From the NCBI GenBank assembly GCA_016929775.1, contig JAFGIE010000006.1, forward strand, positions 1 through 64,000: DNA of 64,000 nucleotides, in the 5' to 3' direction. Of the stretch, positions 45,901 to 53,836 are shown piece after piece (the stretch's first letter is position 1; the number at the start of each line of letters is the position of its first letter). Source of the stretch: Anaerolineae bacterium. GTDB taxonomy: Bacteria > Chloroflexota > Anaerolineae > JAFGEY01. The position numbers and the translations under genes are program-made. Under the pieces are notes generated by a model that had not been told where the DNA came from, ran no database searches, and saw nothing but the letters and a program-made list of their open reading frames with translations.

Positions 45901-46329
45901 AAGGACGGCTTCTTCCTCGAGGCACACCCCAAGCTCCGCCCAGTGGACAGCAACACCGACGGGCTCTACCTTGCCGGGGCTTGCCAGGCGCCGCGAGACA
46001 TCCCGGACACGGTGGCGCACGCCGGCGCCGCCGCTGCGCAGGCGTTGGGACTGTTGACGCAGGACTATGTCGAGGTCGTGCCCACCGTCGCTGAGGTGCG
46101 CACCATGCACTGTGTCGGCTGTGGGCTGTGTGTGGACGTGTGCCCATACGGCGCGCCCAGCCTGGTCGAGAACCGGGGGCGGATGGTCGCCGAGATCAAC
46201 GAGGCGCTGTGCAAGGGGTGCGGGCTGTGTGTCGCCGGATGCCGCGGCAAGGCGATCTCGCTGCGCGGGTTTACCGATACGCAGATCCTGACGCAGCTGG
46301 AGGCGCTGCTACAGCTAGAGTGGGCGTAG
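42904..46329 (+). CDS. HdrA with inserted GltD-like NAD(P)H domain (module 3)
   Basis: 1141 residues. ATG 42904 has GGAGGA upstream. Order: an N-terminal HdrA domain (CMCGSNIAGTVDVPAV), FAD site near 149 (VVGGGVAGIQASLD), cluster CTGCADCTAVCP near 247, then a GltD/NfnB-like insertion from about 296 to 700 (CQNACPAGIHVQGY, IVGAGPAGLTVARD, IVGGGNVAIDSAMT). The remaining HdrA follows with CLSCNVCSECMACVNVC near 778, and two C-terminal ferredoxin clusters from about 1069 (CVGCGLCVDVCPYG, CKGCGLCVAGC). It is the single-unit relative of the giant HdrA at 30059. Downstream genes are MvhD and Flx-like subunits, suggesting an NADH-linked complex. Confidence 0.92.
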   Translation: MNQDKPRIGVYVCMCGSNIAGTVDVPAVTEAAGRLKNVVVARYNKYTCAGPGQTGIQEDIKEYGLNRVVISACSPRMHERTWRAMLSDVGLNPYLLEVANLREHCSWAHPADEMTTQKAIDLVAAAVERVAWHDPLYPQRVPVTKAAMVVGGGVAGIQASLDIARAGVPVYLVERDPSIGGHMAQLDKTFPTLDCSACILTPKMVDAGNHPNITLLTYSEVEKVDGFIGNFTVTVRKKARYVDVDACTGCADCTAVCPVHVPSEFEQGLAERTAIYRPFAQAVPNAFAIDKRGISPCQNACPAGIHVQGYVALIAEGRFREAYDLIREQMPFPGVCGRVCHHPCEVACRRGEKDSAVAIEYLKRFVADWVAAHPEAESPPKAREAPPKTSLAGRRVAIVGAGPAGLTVARDLAEHGAQCEVFEALPVAGGMMAVGIPRYRLPGDTLQREIDDIAGLPGVQIHLGTSVQMDGDANQDGVTLAGLRRDYEAVFVGVGTHGSMRMHIPGESLGGVLHGAQYLRQLSLAQLGAQGVSMPQIGRRVVIVGGGNVAIDSAMTARRIGAQEVTILYRRTRAEMPANDWEVEEAEEEGIQFHFLATPIEIIGRGDFVAAVRCQRMRLGEPDESGRRRPVPIEGDTFDLPVDTVIMAIGQTLDDAISDVSRTRRGWIAADPLTLQTSASGVFAGGDAVSGPASVVEAVGAGHRAAESIRRFLLGEDLAEARKGPEPVDTSEFDYYEPADWDPQPRLGMPHRPLSDRDGFDEVNLGFDEAMALAEAHRCLSCNVCSECMACVNVCGAGAIHHDAKDELVDIDVGAIVVATGFDTWDPSPMLEYGYGVYPEVYTGLEIERLSNASGPTSGEIVMRSGAKPKRVAIIHCVGSRDEHYQPYCSRICCMYSLKLAHLIEEKTGAEVFQFYMDMRSFGKGYEEFYERVQHEGVVMVRGRGAQVLPEGDRLIVRAEDTDLGRPVSLPVDMVVLATAVVPSKGAGELAQRLHVTRDKDGFFLEAHPKLRPVDSNTDGLYLAGACQAPRDIPDTVAHAGAAAAQALGLLTQDYVEVVPTVAEVRTMHCVGCGLCVDVCPYGAPSLVENRGRMVAEINEALCKGCGLCVAGCRGKAISLRGFTDTQILTQLEALLQLEWA

Positions 46330-46449
46330 GGTCCAGGCGGATGGCTCGCCGCTACCTAGGAGGTGCGCAACGCCTGCCTGTGCCACGGGCCCTGGTATGC
46401 CTGGGGATAGCGCCGCTTCCTGGCTGCGCTGTCCTGATAAGGAGTAGCT

Positions 46450-46911
46450 ATGGCTTCTGAGAACGGTTTCGAACCCAAGATCGTCGGTTTCTTGTGCAAC
46501 TGGTGCAGCTATGCTGGAGCAGACCTGGCGGGCACGAGCCGCATCAGGTACCCTCAGAACGTGCGGATCATCCGCGTGCCCTGTTCTGGACGTGTGGACC
46601 CCTTGTTCGTGCTCAAAGCCTTCCAGGATGGCGCGGACGGCGTGATGGTGCTGGGCTGCCACCCTGGGGACTGCCACTACCAGCAGGGCAACTACTTTGC
46701 CCAACGCCGCTACGCGCTCATGCATCGCCTCCTCGAGTTCACGGGCATCGAGTCGGGACGGCTGTTCGTCGAGTGGGTGTCCGCCTCGGAGGGCAAAAAG
46801 TTCGCCGACGTCGTCACGCGGTTCACGGAGACGGTGCGCGCCCTCGGGCCTTCCCCGCTGCGGCGGGAGACAGAGGTGCTCCAGCGAGCATCGGAGGAGG
46901 TGCTGGTATGA
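46450..46911 (+). CDS. MvhD/FlxD-type iron-sulfur subunit (module 3)
   Basis: 153 residues, ATG with AAGGAG upstream. Motifs GFLCNWCSYAGADLAG, IIRVPCSGRVD and VLGCHPGDCHYQQGN match MvhD, with Cys (not UGA) at the position of Sec70 in the paralogue at 34608. It relays electrons between HdrA and the neighbouring iron-sulfur proteins. Its stop overlaps the next start (ATGA), pointing to coupled translation. It is about 120 bases after HdrA, a gap with no visible promoter or terminator. Confidence 0.92.
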   Translation: MASENGFEPKIVGFLCNWCSYAGADLAGTSRIRYPQNVRIIRVPCSGRVDPLFVLKAFQDGADGVMVLGCHPGDCHYQQGNYFAQRRYALMHRLLEFTGIESGRLFVEWVSASEGKKFADVVTRFTETVRALGPSPLRRETEVLQRASEEVLV

Positions 46912-47774
46912 GCGCGATGGAAGGGCGCATCCAGGAGGCGGCGCGCCAGTACCTGGCAGACGGCAAGGTGACGTGCGTGATCGGGTACGAGCGAGACGCA
47001 CGCGGCAAGGTCCGCCCCGCGTTCATCTATGACGCCGATGATGTGGGGCGACTGGTGTGGGGACCGGACTGCAACCTGAACCTAGTCACCTATGTCCACA
47101 ACTACAAGCACTCGCCTGGACGTGGGCAGCCAGTGCCCACGATCGCCGTCGTGGCGCGTCCGTGCGACGCGCGAGCGGTCAACCTGCTGGTCTATGAGCA
47201 GCAGATTCAGCGGGACAAAGTCAAGGTGATCGGCCTTACGTGCGAGGGCACCGAGATCAACGGGAAGCCGCGTCTGGCGTGCCAGTCGTGCACAGAACGC
47301 GTTCCAGTGGTGTATGACGTGCTGATCGAGGCCGATCACGAGGTGGCGGGGGCGGAGGCTGCCGAAGCCTATGCGGATATCCGCGAGATGGAGGACTGGG
47401 CGCCCGCGGAGCGGCTAGCCTACTGGGCGCGCGAGTTCGATCGGTGCATTCGCTGCTATGCCTGCCGCCAAGCCTGCCCAGGCTGTTACTGCTTTGAGTG
47501 CGTGGCAGAGCAGGTGGACCCACACTGGACGAGCATCGCGCTCGAGCTGCCCGAGAAACACTTTTTCCACGTGATGCGCGCCTTCCACCTGGCGGGGCGA
47601 TGTGTCGGCTGTGACGCGTGCGAGGCGGTGTGCCCCATGGACATTCCCCTCAGCAAGCTCAATCGCAAGCTCGCCAAGGAGGTGGAGGCGCTGTTTGGCT
47701 ACCGCCCTGGGGATGACCCCGAGTCTGCCCCGCCATTGGCGACGTTCGATCCCAACGAGCGGCTGCGTCTGTGA
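46908..47774 (+). CDS. Two-cluster iron-sulfur protein, FdhB/FrhB- and FlxC-like
   Basis: 288 residues, ATG overlapping the mvhD stop. The N-terminal part, with VARPCDARAVNLLVYEQQ, resembles the FrhB/FdhB family. In the middle is a Cys-rich segment, CIRCYACRQACPGCYCFEC, and near the C-terminus a second ferredoxin motif CVGCDACEAVCP. In Desulfovibrio a similar protein is part of the FlxABCD complex coupled to HdrABC. It probably shuttles electrons to MvhD. The next gene starts about 50 bases downstream. Confidence 0.8.
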   Translation: MSAMEGRIQEAARQYLADGKVTCVIGYERDARGKVRPAFIYDADDVGRLVWGPDCNLNLVTYVHNYKHSPGRGQPVPTIAVVARPCDARAVNLLVYEQQIQRDKVKVIGLTCEGTEINGKPRLACQSCTERVPVVYDVLIEADHEVAGAEAAEAYADIREMEDWAPAERLAYWAREFDRCIRCYACRQACPGCYCFECVAEQVDPHWTSIALELPEKHFFHVMRAFHLAGRCVGCDACEAVCPMDIPLSKLNRKLAKEVEALFGYRPGDDPESAPPLATFDPNERLRL

Positions 47775-47821
47775 CCGTCGCGCGCCTAGACCGGAGCGCA
47801 AGTGAGGGAAAGAGTAGACGA

Positions 47822-48820
47822 ATGAACGTACTGACACAGGCTGAACTCAACGAGTGGTTGGATGCCTTGGCCCAGCAGGTCACACTGGTCGCGCCCGTGG
47901 ACGTGGAGGGCAAGCTGCTCTACCGGCAGGTCGAGAGTAGCGCCGGCATCGCGTGGGGATTCGAGCGCACCGACATGTCGCCCAAGACGTGGCTCTTTCC
48001 TGCGACGGAGACGATCCTGACGGTCGAGCAGGGAGAGGAGACGGCGATCCACGCAGCGCCTCCGCCACCGCCCACGGTGGTGTTTGGGGTGCGTCCCTGC
48101 GACGCGCGCGGCGCGCTCGCCATCGATGCGCTCTTTCTGGACGTCGATCCAGCGGATGGGCAGTACGAGCGGCATCGCGATGCGACGACTCTCGTGGGCC
48201 TTGCCTGCCCGCAGATGTGGGAGACGTGCTTCTGTACCGTCGTCGGCGGGGCGCCCAACAGCACAGAAGGCCTGGATCTGCTGCTGACCGAGGTGGAAGG
48301 CGGGTACGCGGTGCAGGTCGTGAGCGAGAAGGGCCAGGCGTTGGCACCTGGGATGCCAGGCTCTGAACGAGAGGTGGCCCTGCCGCAGCCGACCCTCAGG
48401 GAGGGACTGCCGGTCCTGCGTCCGAGCGCCGAGTGGAAAGCGCGCTTTGACGATCTGTACTGGGGGCGAGTCGCCGATCGCTGCCTCGGCTGCCGTGTCT
48501 GCACCTTTGTCTGCCCGACCTGCCGCTGCTTTGATGTGCGCGATGAGGTGATCGCACGGGAGCCGGGCAAGCAGGTGTTTGCCCGTCTGCGGGCGTGGGA
48601 CGCCTGCACGATATCGGCGTACCGCCGGATCGCGGGCGGGCACAATCCGCGGCCCACCCAGCACATGCGCCTGCGTAACCGCTTCTACTGCAAGTTCATG
48701 TACTATCCGGAGGACTTTGGACCGCTGGGCTGCGTGGGATGTGGTCGCTGCATCGACGCGTGCCCAGTGGGGATCGACATCCTGGAAGTGATCGCAGCGG
48801 TGGGCGAACCTGTGGGCTAG
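47822..48820 (+). CDS. Four-iron-four-sulfur protein, HycB/FlxB (sulfhydrogenase beta)-like
   Basis: 332 residues from ATG 47822 (GAGGGAAAG upstream). The N-terminal half contains FGVRPCDARGALAID and CPQMWETCFCT. The C-terminal half has two ferredoxin clusters, CLGCRVCTFVCPTCRC and CVGCGRCIDACP. This arrangement is that of AsrA, the sulfhydrogenase beta subunit and FlxB, which receive electrons from an NAD(P)-linked flavin subunit such as the one at 50106. That partner lies 1.3 kb downstream beyond two unrelated genes. It follows the FlxC-like gene closely. Confidence 0.82.
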   Translation: MNVLTQAELNEWLDALAQQVTLVAPVDVEGKLLYRQVESSAGIAWGFERTDMSPKTWLFPATETILTVEQGEETAIHAAPPPPPTVVFGVRPCDARGALAIDALFLDVDPADGQYERHRDATTLVGLACPQMWETCFCTVVGGAPNSTEGLDLLLTEVEGGYAVQVVSEKGQALAPGMPGSEREVALPQPTLREGLPVLRPSAEWKARFDDLYWGRVADRCLGCRVCTFVCPTCRCFDVRDEVIAREPGKQVFARLRAWDACTISAYRRIAGGHNPRPTQHMRLRNRFYCKFMYYPEDFGPLGCVGCGRCIDACPVGIDILEVIAAVGEPVG

Positions 48821-48837
48821 CGCGCCGGGGAGGGCGC

Positions 48838-49171
48838 ATGGACCGGTCACATCCTAGCAAGTGGAAGTACACGAGTCCGGACGCACTGGGGCTGCACGTG
48901 GTGGTGTCGCCAGACAACTCGCCCTGCGTGGTGACCTGGATCCTGGGGCTCAACACTGAAGTACGCGCTGCATCTCTCCTCGCGGATTCCTGGCGCTGTA
49001 GAAGCGGTGCATCCTGTGTCGACCGGGGACTGCGTGATCAGCCCGGAGGGCTACCATCCAACGGTGGGGATGCCGGGGGTGCGTAGCCGCTACTTCTGGG
49101 TCATGGTTGCGCACAGTCCGTCCAGCCGCCGCTACGATTTGGCAGTGGATGACCCAGACTATGGGAGCTAG
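48838..49171 (+). pseudogene. Truncated, frameshifted KduI/IolB-like fragment
   Basis: Starting at ATG 48838 the frame reads MDRSHPSKWKYTSPDALGL up to ILGL, then loses the family at a GGGG run (48945-48948). One G less continues as STLKYALHLSSRIPG and then SPEGYHPTVGMPGVRSRYFW with RRYDLAVDDPDYGS, ending at TAG 49171. The C-terminal part resembles the 5-deoxy-glucuronate isomerase (IolB/KduI) family (GDVxxxPxGYHP). At about 110 residues it is far shorter than the usual 270, so it is a remnant even if the frameshift is a sequencing error. The neighbouring SDR would fit a KduI-KduD pair. Confidence 0.5.
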
Positions 49172-49176
49172 GCGAG

Positions 49177-49947
49177 ATGGGCGAGTCGGCGTTTGACCTC
49201 ACGGGTAGGACGGCGCTCGTCACGGGCGGCAACACGGGCATTGGCCTAGGCATCGCGCTGGGCCTTGCGCGGGCGGGCGCGCGGGTGGCGATCACGGCGC
49301 GTAACGAGGCGCGCAACCGCGACGCCCTGGCACAGCTGTTGGCGCTGAGACAGGGATGCCAGGCTTTCGTGCACGATCTCGACGACAACGACGGGATCCC
49401 AGAGCACTATGCGCTGGTCTCGCGCGAGATGGGCGGGATCGATATCCTGGTGAACAATGCGGGGATGCAATGCCGTGGTCGCGCCGACACGATCGCCCTG
49501 GAGGACCTGAATCAGATCATCCGCGTGAACTTGGTCGCGCCCTATGTGCTTTCGCAGTGCTTTGCGCGCTCACGTATTGCGAACGGGACGCCGGGCAGTA
49601 TCATCATGATCGCTTCCCTAATGAGTGAGGCTGCGCGGCCCACGACATCGGCCTATACGGCGACCAAGGGGGGCATCCGACAGCTGGTCCGTGCGCTCGC
49701 CGTCGACTGGGCCGAGTTCGGGATACGCGTAAACGGGATCGGCCCCGGCTACATCCATACTGGGATGACCCAGGTCCTGGTCGACGATCCCGAGTTTGAC
49801 GCCTGGGTGAAACGGCGCACGCCGCTCGGGCGGTGGGGAACGCCGGATGACTTTGCGGGAGCCGCCGTCTTTCTTGCGTCAGAGGCATCCCGTTTTGTGA
49901 CCGGACAGATCCTCTATGTCGACGGGGGGTGGCTTGCCACGTTCTAG
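49177..49947 (+). CDS. Short-chain dehydrogenase, KduD-like
   Basis: 256 residues, ATG shortly after the remnant's stop. NAD(P) motif TGGNTGIGLGIALGLA, NNAGMQCRGRAD, active-site Tyr-x-x-x-Lys in SAYTATKGGI, a PGYIHTGMT loop and the C-terminal VDGGWLATF. The family includes 2-deoxy-gluconate and gluconate 5-dehydrogenases (KduD), which fits the KduI-like remnant upstream. The exact substrate is unproven. It lies inside the third Hdr/Flx gene set between FlxB- and FlxA-like genes, so the pair looks inserted. Confidence 0.85.
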   Translation: MGESAFDLTGRTALVTGGNTGIGLGIALGLARAGARVAITARNEARNRDALAQLLALRQGCQAFVHDLDDNDGIPEHYALVSREMGGIDILVNNAGMQCRGRADTIALEDLNQIIRVNLVAPYVLSQCFARSRIANGTPGSIIMIASLMSEAARPTTSAYTATKGGIRQLVRALAVDWAEFGIRVNGIGPGYIHTGMTQVLVDDPEFDAWVKRRTPLGRWGTPDDFAGAAVFLASEASRFVTGQILYVDGGWLATF

Positions 49948-50105
49948 GCGAGACGCAGATGCGGGACTGCGCTTGGGATCGGGGCATTCGCGGATTCTGA
50001 CACGGCACACGGTTGCCTGCGTACGTTGGCGCAGGACGACCTGTCGCTGCGCAGACAGGGCGTCCTGGCTGCACACAGTCTGACCCACATCAGAGAGGTG
50101 AGTAC

Positions 50106-50945
50106 ATGAGTCATCACAGCAATCCGATGGAACCCGAACTCGCGACGATCACGGGGATCCGCGATCTGGCAACGGGGATCAAGCTGTTCCAGGTTCGTCT
50201 CAACGACCCGCAGGCTAGTGCGGCGTTTGACTATGCGCCGGGGCAGTTTGCCGAGGTGTCGGCATTTGGCGTGGGAGAGTCGCCCTTTGGGATCACCTCC
50301 ACCCGTGAGCGGGGGGAAGAGCTCGAGTTCGCCGTGAACCGCGTCGGCACGGTGACGGACGCCCTCCACCGCATGGACGTGGGCGATACGGTCGGCATAC
50401 GCGGACCGCTGGGGAACAGCTTTCCCATGGCGACGTTCAAGCGCAAAGACATCGTGATCCTCGGCGGGGGCATCGGTGGCGCGCCGCTCCGCCCAGTGAT
50501 CCAGACGATCCTCGATCACCGGCAGCAGTATGGCAAGCTGACCATCTTTTGGGCAGCGCGCAGTCCCGATCTGCTTGTCTTCACCGACGAGTACGATGCG
50601 TGGCGCGCCCAGACGGATGTCGAGCTGCATCTGACCGTGGACAACGCAACGCCGGATTGGCCGCACGCGGAGGGCCTGATCACGACCCTGGTCGAGTCGG
50701 TGGGTCCATCCCCACACGATGCGGTGAGCATCACCTGTGGGCCCCCGATCATGATCAAGTTCGCCATGCTCACCTTGCAAAAGCTGGGCTTCAAGTCCGA
50801 GCAAAACTGGGTAACGCTGGAAGCCAAGATGAAGTGCGGGATCGGGAAATGCGGGCGCTGCAACATGGGTGGGGTCTTTGTCTGCACAGATGGGCCCGTG
50901 TTCTGCTTCGCAGAGGTCGAGCAGTTCATGGAGAGCTTTGTGTAG
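50106..50945 (+). CDS. FAD/NAD(P)-binding oxidoreductase, FlxA / sulfhydrogenase gamma-like
   Basis: 279 residues from ATG 50106 (AGAGAGGTGAG upstream). Ferredoxin-reductase fold: FAD loop ESPFGITSTRERG, NAD-binding VILGGGIGGAPLRPVI, and a C-terminal [2Fe-2S] site CGIGKCGRCNMGG with a further Cys. It matches AsrB, HydG and FlxA, which take electrons from NAD(P)H and feed iron-sulfur partners. It most likely works with the proteins at 46450, 46908 and 47822 and HdrA 42904 as an NAD(P)H:ferredoxin/disulfide bifurcating complex. The order is interrupted by the SDR gene. Confidence 0.88.
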   Translation: MSHHSNPMEPELATITGIRDLATGIKLFQVRLNDPQASAAFDYAPGQFAEVSAFGVGESPFGITSTRERGEELEFAVNRVGTVTDALHRMDVGDTVGIRGPLGNSFPMATFKRKDIVILGGGIGGAPLRPVIQTILDHRQQYGKLTIFWAARSPDLLVFTDEYDAWRAQTDVELHLTVDNATPDWPHAEGLITTLVESVGPSPHDAVSITCGPPIMIKFAMLTLQKLGFKSEQNWVTLEAKMKCGIGKCGRCNMGGVFVCTDGPVFCFAEVEQFMESFV

Positions 50946-51015
50946 GCGCAGCGATCCCGGGTGCGCTGCCTGGCTTGCCGGTCCTGAGCGCGATTAGGGG
51001 AGGACGCGCGAATGT

Positions 51016-51023
51016 GGTATAAT
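51016..51023 (+). promoter_or_regulatory. Extended -10 element before gcvH
   Basis: GGTATAAT with TATAAT at 51018-51023; no good -35 box at the normal distance. It may give gcvH its own transcript. Confidence 0.4.
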
Positions 51024-51088
51024 GGAAGGCGCTGAGAACCAGTGCCAGGGACGGTTGGCGCCAACGAGGTACGCAAGAGGAGGACGAG

Positions 51089-51514
51089 ATGACGACTATC
51101 GATCAGTACGAGTTCCCCGACGAGCTGTACTACGACAACGAGCATGTCTGGGCGCGTGTGGAGGGCGACACGGTCACGATTGGCATGTCGCAGTTTGGGC
51201 AGGACTTGGCGGGCGAGATCGTGTACGTTGAGGTCCCGCGTGTGGGCCGCACCGTGTCCAAGGGCGAAGCGTTCATGTCCATGGAGTCGGGCAAGTGGGT
51301 CGGACGGGTCAAGTCTCCTGTGTCGGGTGAGATCGCCGAAGCCAACGAAGAGATCGAGTGGGAAAGCACCCTGATCAACACAGATCCCTACGGCGAGGGC
51401 TGGCTAGCCAAGATCGAAGCGGCAGACCTGGGGGACCTGGACGACATGATGAGGGCGGACTCGCCCGCTTTCGCTGCGTTCATTGCCGCGGAGCGGGAGA
51501 AATACGGCAAGTAG
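51089..51514 (+). CDS. gcvH: Glycine cleavage H-type lipoyl carrier protein
   Basis: 141 residues, ATG with AGAGGAGGACG upstream. Lipoyl-domain pattern: EHVWARVEGDTVTIGMSQFGQ, EIVYVEVPRVGRTVSKG and the lipoylation region MESGKWVGRVKSPVSGEI, where the Lys in SGK is the expected attachment site. H proteins shuttle aminomethyl groups in glycine cleavage. No gcvT, gcvP, lipB or lipA is in the window, so it may serve a partner elsewhere or act as a lipoate carrier for another enzyme. It follows the FlxA-like gene but has its own promoter element and a strong terminator behind it. Confidence 0.92.
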   Translation: MTTIDQYEFPDELYYDNEHVWARVEGDTVTIGMSQFGQDLAGEIVYVEVPRVGRTVSKGEAFMSMESGKWVGRVKSPVSGEIAEANEEIEWESTLINTDPYGEGWLAKIEAADLGDLDDMMRADSPAFAAFIAAEREKYGK

Positions 51515-51537
51515 CGCAACGAGTGCAGAGTCGGACG

Positions 51538-51569
51538 CGCGGCGCAGAGCGAATCTGCGCCGCGTTTTT
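51538..51569 (+). terminator. Strong intrinsic terminator after gcvH
   Basis: Perfect 11-bp stem CGCGGCGCAGA-GCGAA-TCTGCGCCGCG followed by TTTTT. Confidence 0.92.
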
Positions 51570-51751
51570 CGTTTGGCCCCTTCCACTGGCGGCAGTGTGT
51601 GGGGGGAAGGGATCGGGTGACGAGACTGTGTCTGGCGATCCCTTGGCGACCGCTGGACGGCGCCACGTGGTTGGGGGTTGCCTTGGGGTAGAATGAGCGC
51701 CGGATCGCAGAGCGGTACACGCCCGGCGGGCATCGCGAGAGGGAAGCAGAG

Positions 51752-53041
51752 ATGACTGTGACGGCTGTCGTAGGGGCCCAGTGGGGAGACGAAGGCAAGG
51801 GACGCACGGTAGACTATATGGCACAGCAGGCGGACCTGGTGATCCGGTTCCAGGGGGGCGACAATGCCGGGCACACGGTGGTCAATGCGTACGGCGAGTT
51901 CCGGCTGCACTTGGTGCCCTCGGGTATCTTTAACCCGCGCGCTGTGTGCCTGTTGGGAGCAGGCACGGTCGCGAACCTCGATGTGCTGGCGCAAGAGCTC
52001 GCCGAGCTCGAGTCGAGGGGCGTCAGCACGGATCAGCTGCGGATCGACAAGCGGGCACACTTGGTGCTGCCCTACCATCGTCTGCTCGACGGGGCTGAAG
52101 AGTCGGCGCGCACGGGGGGCTGGGCGGTCGGCACGACCCGGCGCGGGATCGGGCCTGCGTACGCCGACAAGGCAGGACGGCACGGGATCCGGGTGGGCGA
52201 CCTGCTCGATCCCGAGCGCCTTGGCGAGCGGCTGGAGACGTTGGTCCCACGCAAGAATCGCGAGTTGGCGTTCTATGGCCTTGCGGAGACAAGCGTCGAG
52301 CAAGTGATGGGACTCTGTCTTCGCTGGCGCGAGCAGCACGCGCAGCGCATCGTCGACGCGGTGCCGATCATCCGAGACGCCGTGCGTAGGTCCAAGAACG
52401 TCCTCCTGGAAGGGCAGCTGGGCGTCATGCGCGACCTCGACTGGGGGATCTATCCCTTCACGACGTCGTCGTCGCCAACAGCGGGCGGGGCGTGCGTAGG
52501 CGCCGGGATCCCGCCCAGCGCGATCGACGAGGTGTTGGGCGTGGTCAAGGCGTTCTCTACCTCGGTCGGCGGAGGCCCGTTTCCGACCGAGCTGCACGGC
52601 GCAGCGGGCGAGCTGCTGCGCAGGGGAGGGCCTGTGGTCGGGCACGAGTTCGGCGCGACGACCGGTCGACCGCGTCGCTGCGGGTGGTTCGACGGGGTCG
52701 CAGTCGGCTATGCCAGCTGGCTCAACGGCTTCACTGGCATCTCAGTCACCAAGCTGGACGTGCTGGATCCCTTTGAGGCGCTGCAGGTCTGCGTGGGCTA
52801 CCGGGTCGACGACGAGGTGATCGACTATGTCCCCGACACGGCGACGCAGGAACGCGTCGTCCCCGTCTACGAGACGTGGCCCGGATGGATGGCTGATACC
52901 TCGGGGTGCCGCCGGTGGGATGATCTCCCCGGGAACGCGCGGGCCTACCTGCGGCGGATCGAGTCGCTGGCAGGGGCGCCGATCCGGTTCATCTCGGTCG
53001 GCCCGCAAAGAGACCAGATGATCGCGATGGAGTGCTCTTGA
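51752..53041 (+). CDS. purA: Adenylosuccinate synthetase
   Basis: 429 residues, ATG after GAGGGAAG. The N-terminal GTP-binding and active-site element [15 protein letters not shown] is intact, with [20 protein letters not shown] and the [13 protein letters not shown] and FPTEL segments. It converts IMP plus aspartate to adenylosuccinate. The stop overlaps the start of a GNAT gene, and purB (the next step) follows, making a small AMP-synthesis operon. A weak -10-like TAGAAT (51689-51694) lies in front; no clear -35. Confidence 0.97.
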   Translation: MTVTAVVGAQWGDEGKGRTVDYMAQQADLVIRFQGGDNAGHTVVNAYGEFRLHLVPSGIFNPRAVCLLGAGTVANLDVLAQELAELESRGVSTDQLRIDKRAHLVLPYHRLLDGAEESARTGGWAVGTTRRGIGPAYADKAGRHGIRVGDLLDPERLGERLETLVPRKNRELAFYGLAETSVEQVMGLCLRWREQHAQRIVDAVPIIRDAVRRSKNVLLEGQLGVMRDLDWGIYPFTTSSSPTAGGACVGAGIPPSAIDEVLGVVKAFSTSVGGGPFPTELHGAAGELLRRGGPVVGHEFGATTGRPRRCGWFDGVAVGYASWLNGFTGISVTKLDVLDPFEALQVCVGYRVDDEVIDYVPDTATQERVVPVYETWPGWMADTSGCRRWDDLPGNARAYLRRIESLAGAPIRFISVGPQRDQMIAMECS

Positions 53042-53802
53042 GAGGCCTGCCCTTTTCCGATCCGGAGGTGCGGCGTCAGGCGCACGACATCCTGGCGCAG
53101 GTCAACGGCGATCCTGACTTCCTGACGCTGACCGCCGACCTGTCGACGCTGGCAGAGCGCTGTCGGTTCGCGACAGGCGACCGCGGGGCGCTGGCGGCGC
53201 GGTACATGGACCTGCCCTTCGCGGCGGTGTCGTTCCACGGGGAAGGGCTTGCGCTGCGTCGTGCGCTCTCCGACCTGCTGGACGCGGGGGAACCGTGCTA
53301 CACGCTGGTCGCCGCCGAACAGCGGGCGCAGCTATCTGCGGTGGCGGCAGTGCTCGAGGTCGTGCCCGAGTGGCAGATGGTGCACCAGGGTGACCCGTTG
53401 GACCTCGATCCAGGAGACGCCCTGTCCCTGAGTGTCGCGGATCTGCCCGCGATGCGAGCGCTGGCTGTTCGCGGCGAGATGCATGCTTTTAAGGAGCGTG
53501 CCCTGGAAAGTGGGCCGTACTTTGGCGTGTGGCGCGATGGCAGCCTGGTCTCGATGGCGGGGACGCGACTCCAGGTCGCCGGGATCGCCGAGATCGGCAA
53601 CGTGGTGACGGATCCGGCGTATCGCCGCCGAGGTCTTGCCCAGATGGCGCTGGCGGCGACCACGCTGGCGCTGTACGAGCGAGCGTCCACGGTGCTGCTG
53701 CACGTGGTCGAGACGAACCAGCCCGCGCTGGCGCTCTATGCTGCGCTCGCTTTCGAGCCGAGGCGGATGATGTACCTGGTGTGCTTTGCGCTGCGGGCGT
53801 AG
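53038..53802 (+). CDS. GNAT-family N-acetyltransferase between purA and purB
   Basis: 254 residues from TTG 53038, overlapping the purA stop; GTG 53032 is the alternative start. The C-terminal half is a GNAT domain: [21 protein letters not shown], the acetyl-CoA motif, then [22 protein letters not shown]. The N-terminal ~120 residues have no clear motif and may be a degenerate second GNAT domain. Substrate unknown. The position inside the purA-purB operon means it is co-translated, but a purine role is not implied. Confidence 0.82.
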   Translation: MRGLPFSDPEVRRQAHDILAQVNGDPDFLTLTADLSTLAERCRFATGDRGALAARYMDLPFAAVSFHGEGLALRRALSDLLDAGEPCYTLVAAEQRAQLSAVAAVLEVVPEWQMVHQGDPLDLDPGDALSLSVADLPAMRALAVRGEMHAFKERALESGPYFGVWRDGSLVSMAGTRLQVAGIAEIGNVVTDPAYRRRGLAQMALAATTLALYERASTVLLHVVETNQPALALYAALAFEPRRMMYLVCFALRA

Positions 53803-53836
53803 CGCGGGCAGGGCGCGTGCCCAGTAGGGAGGGATC

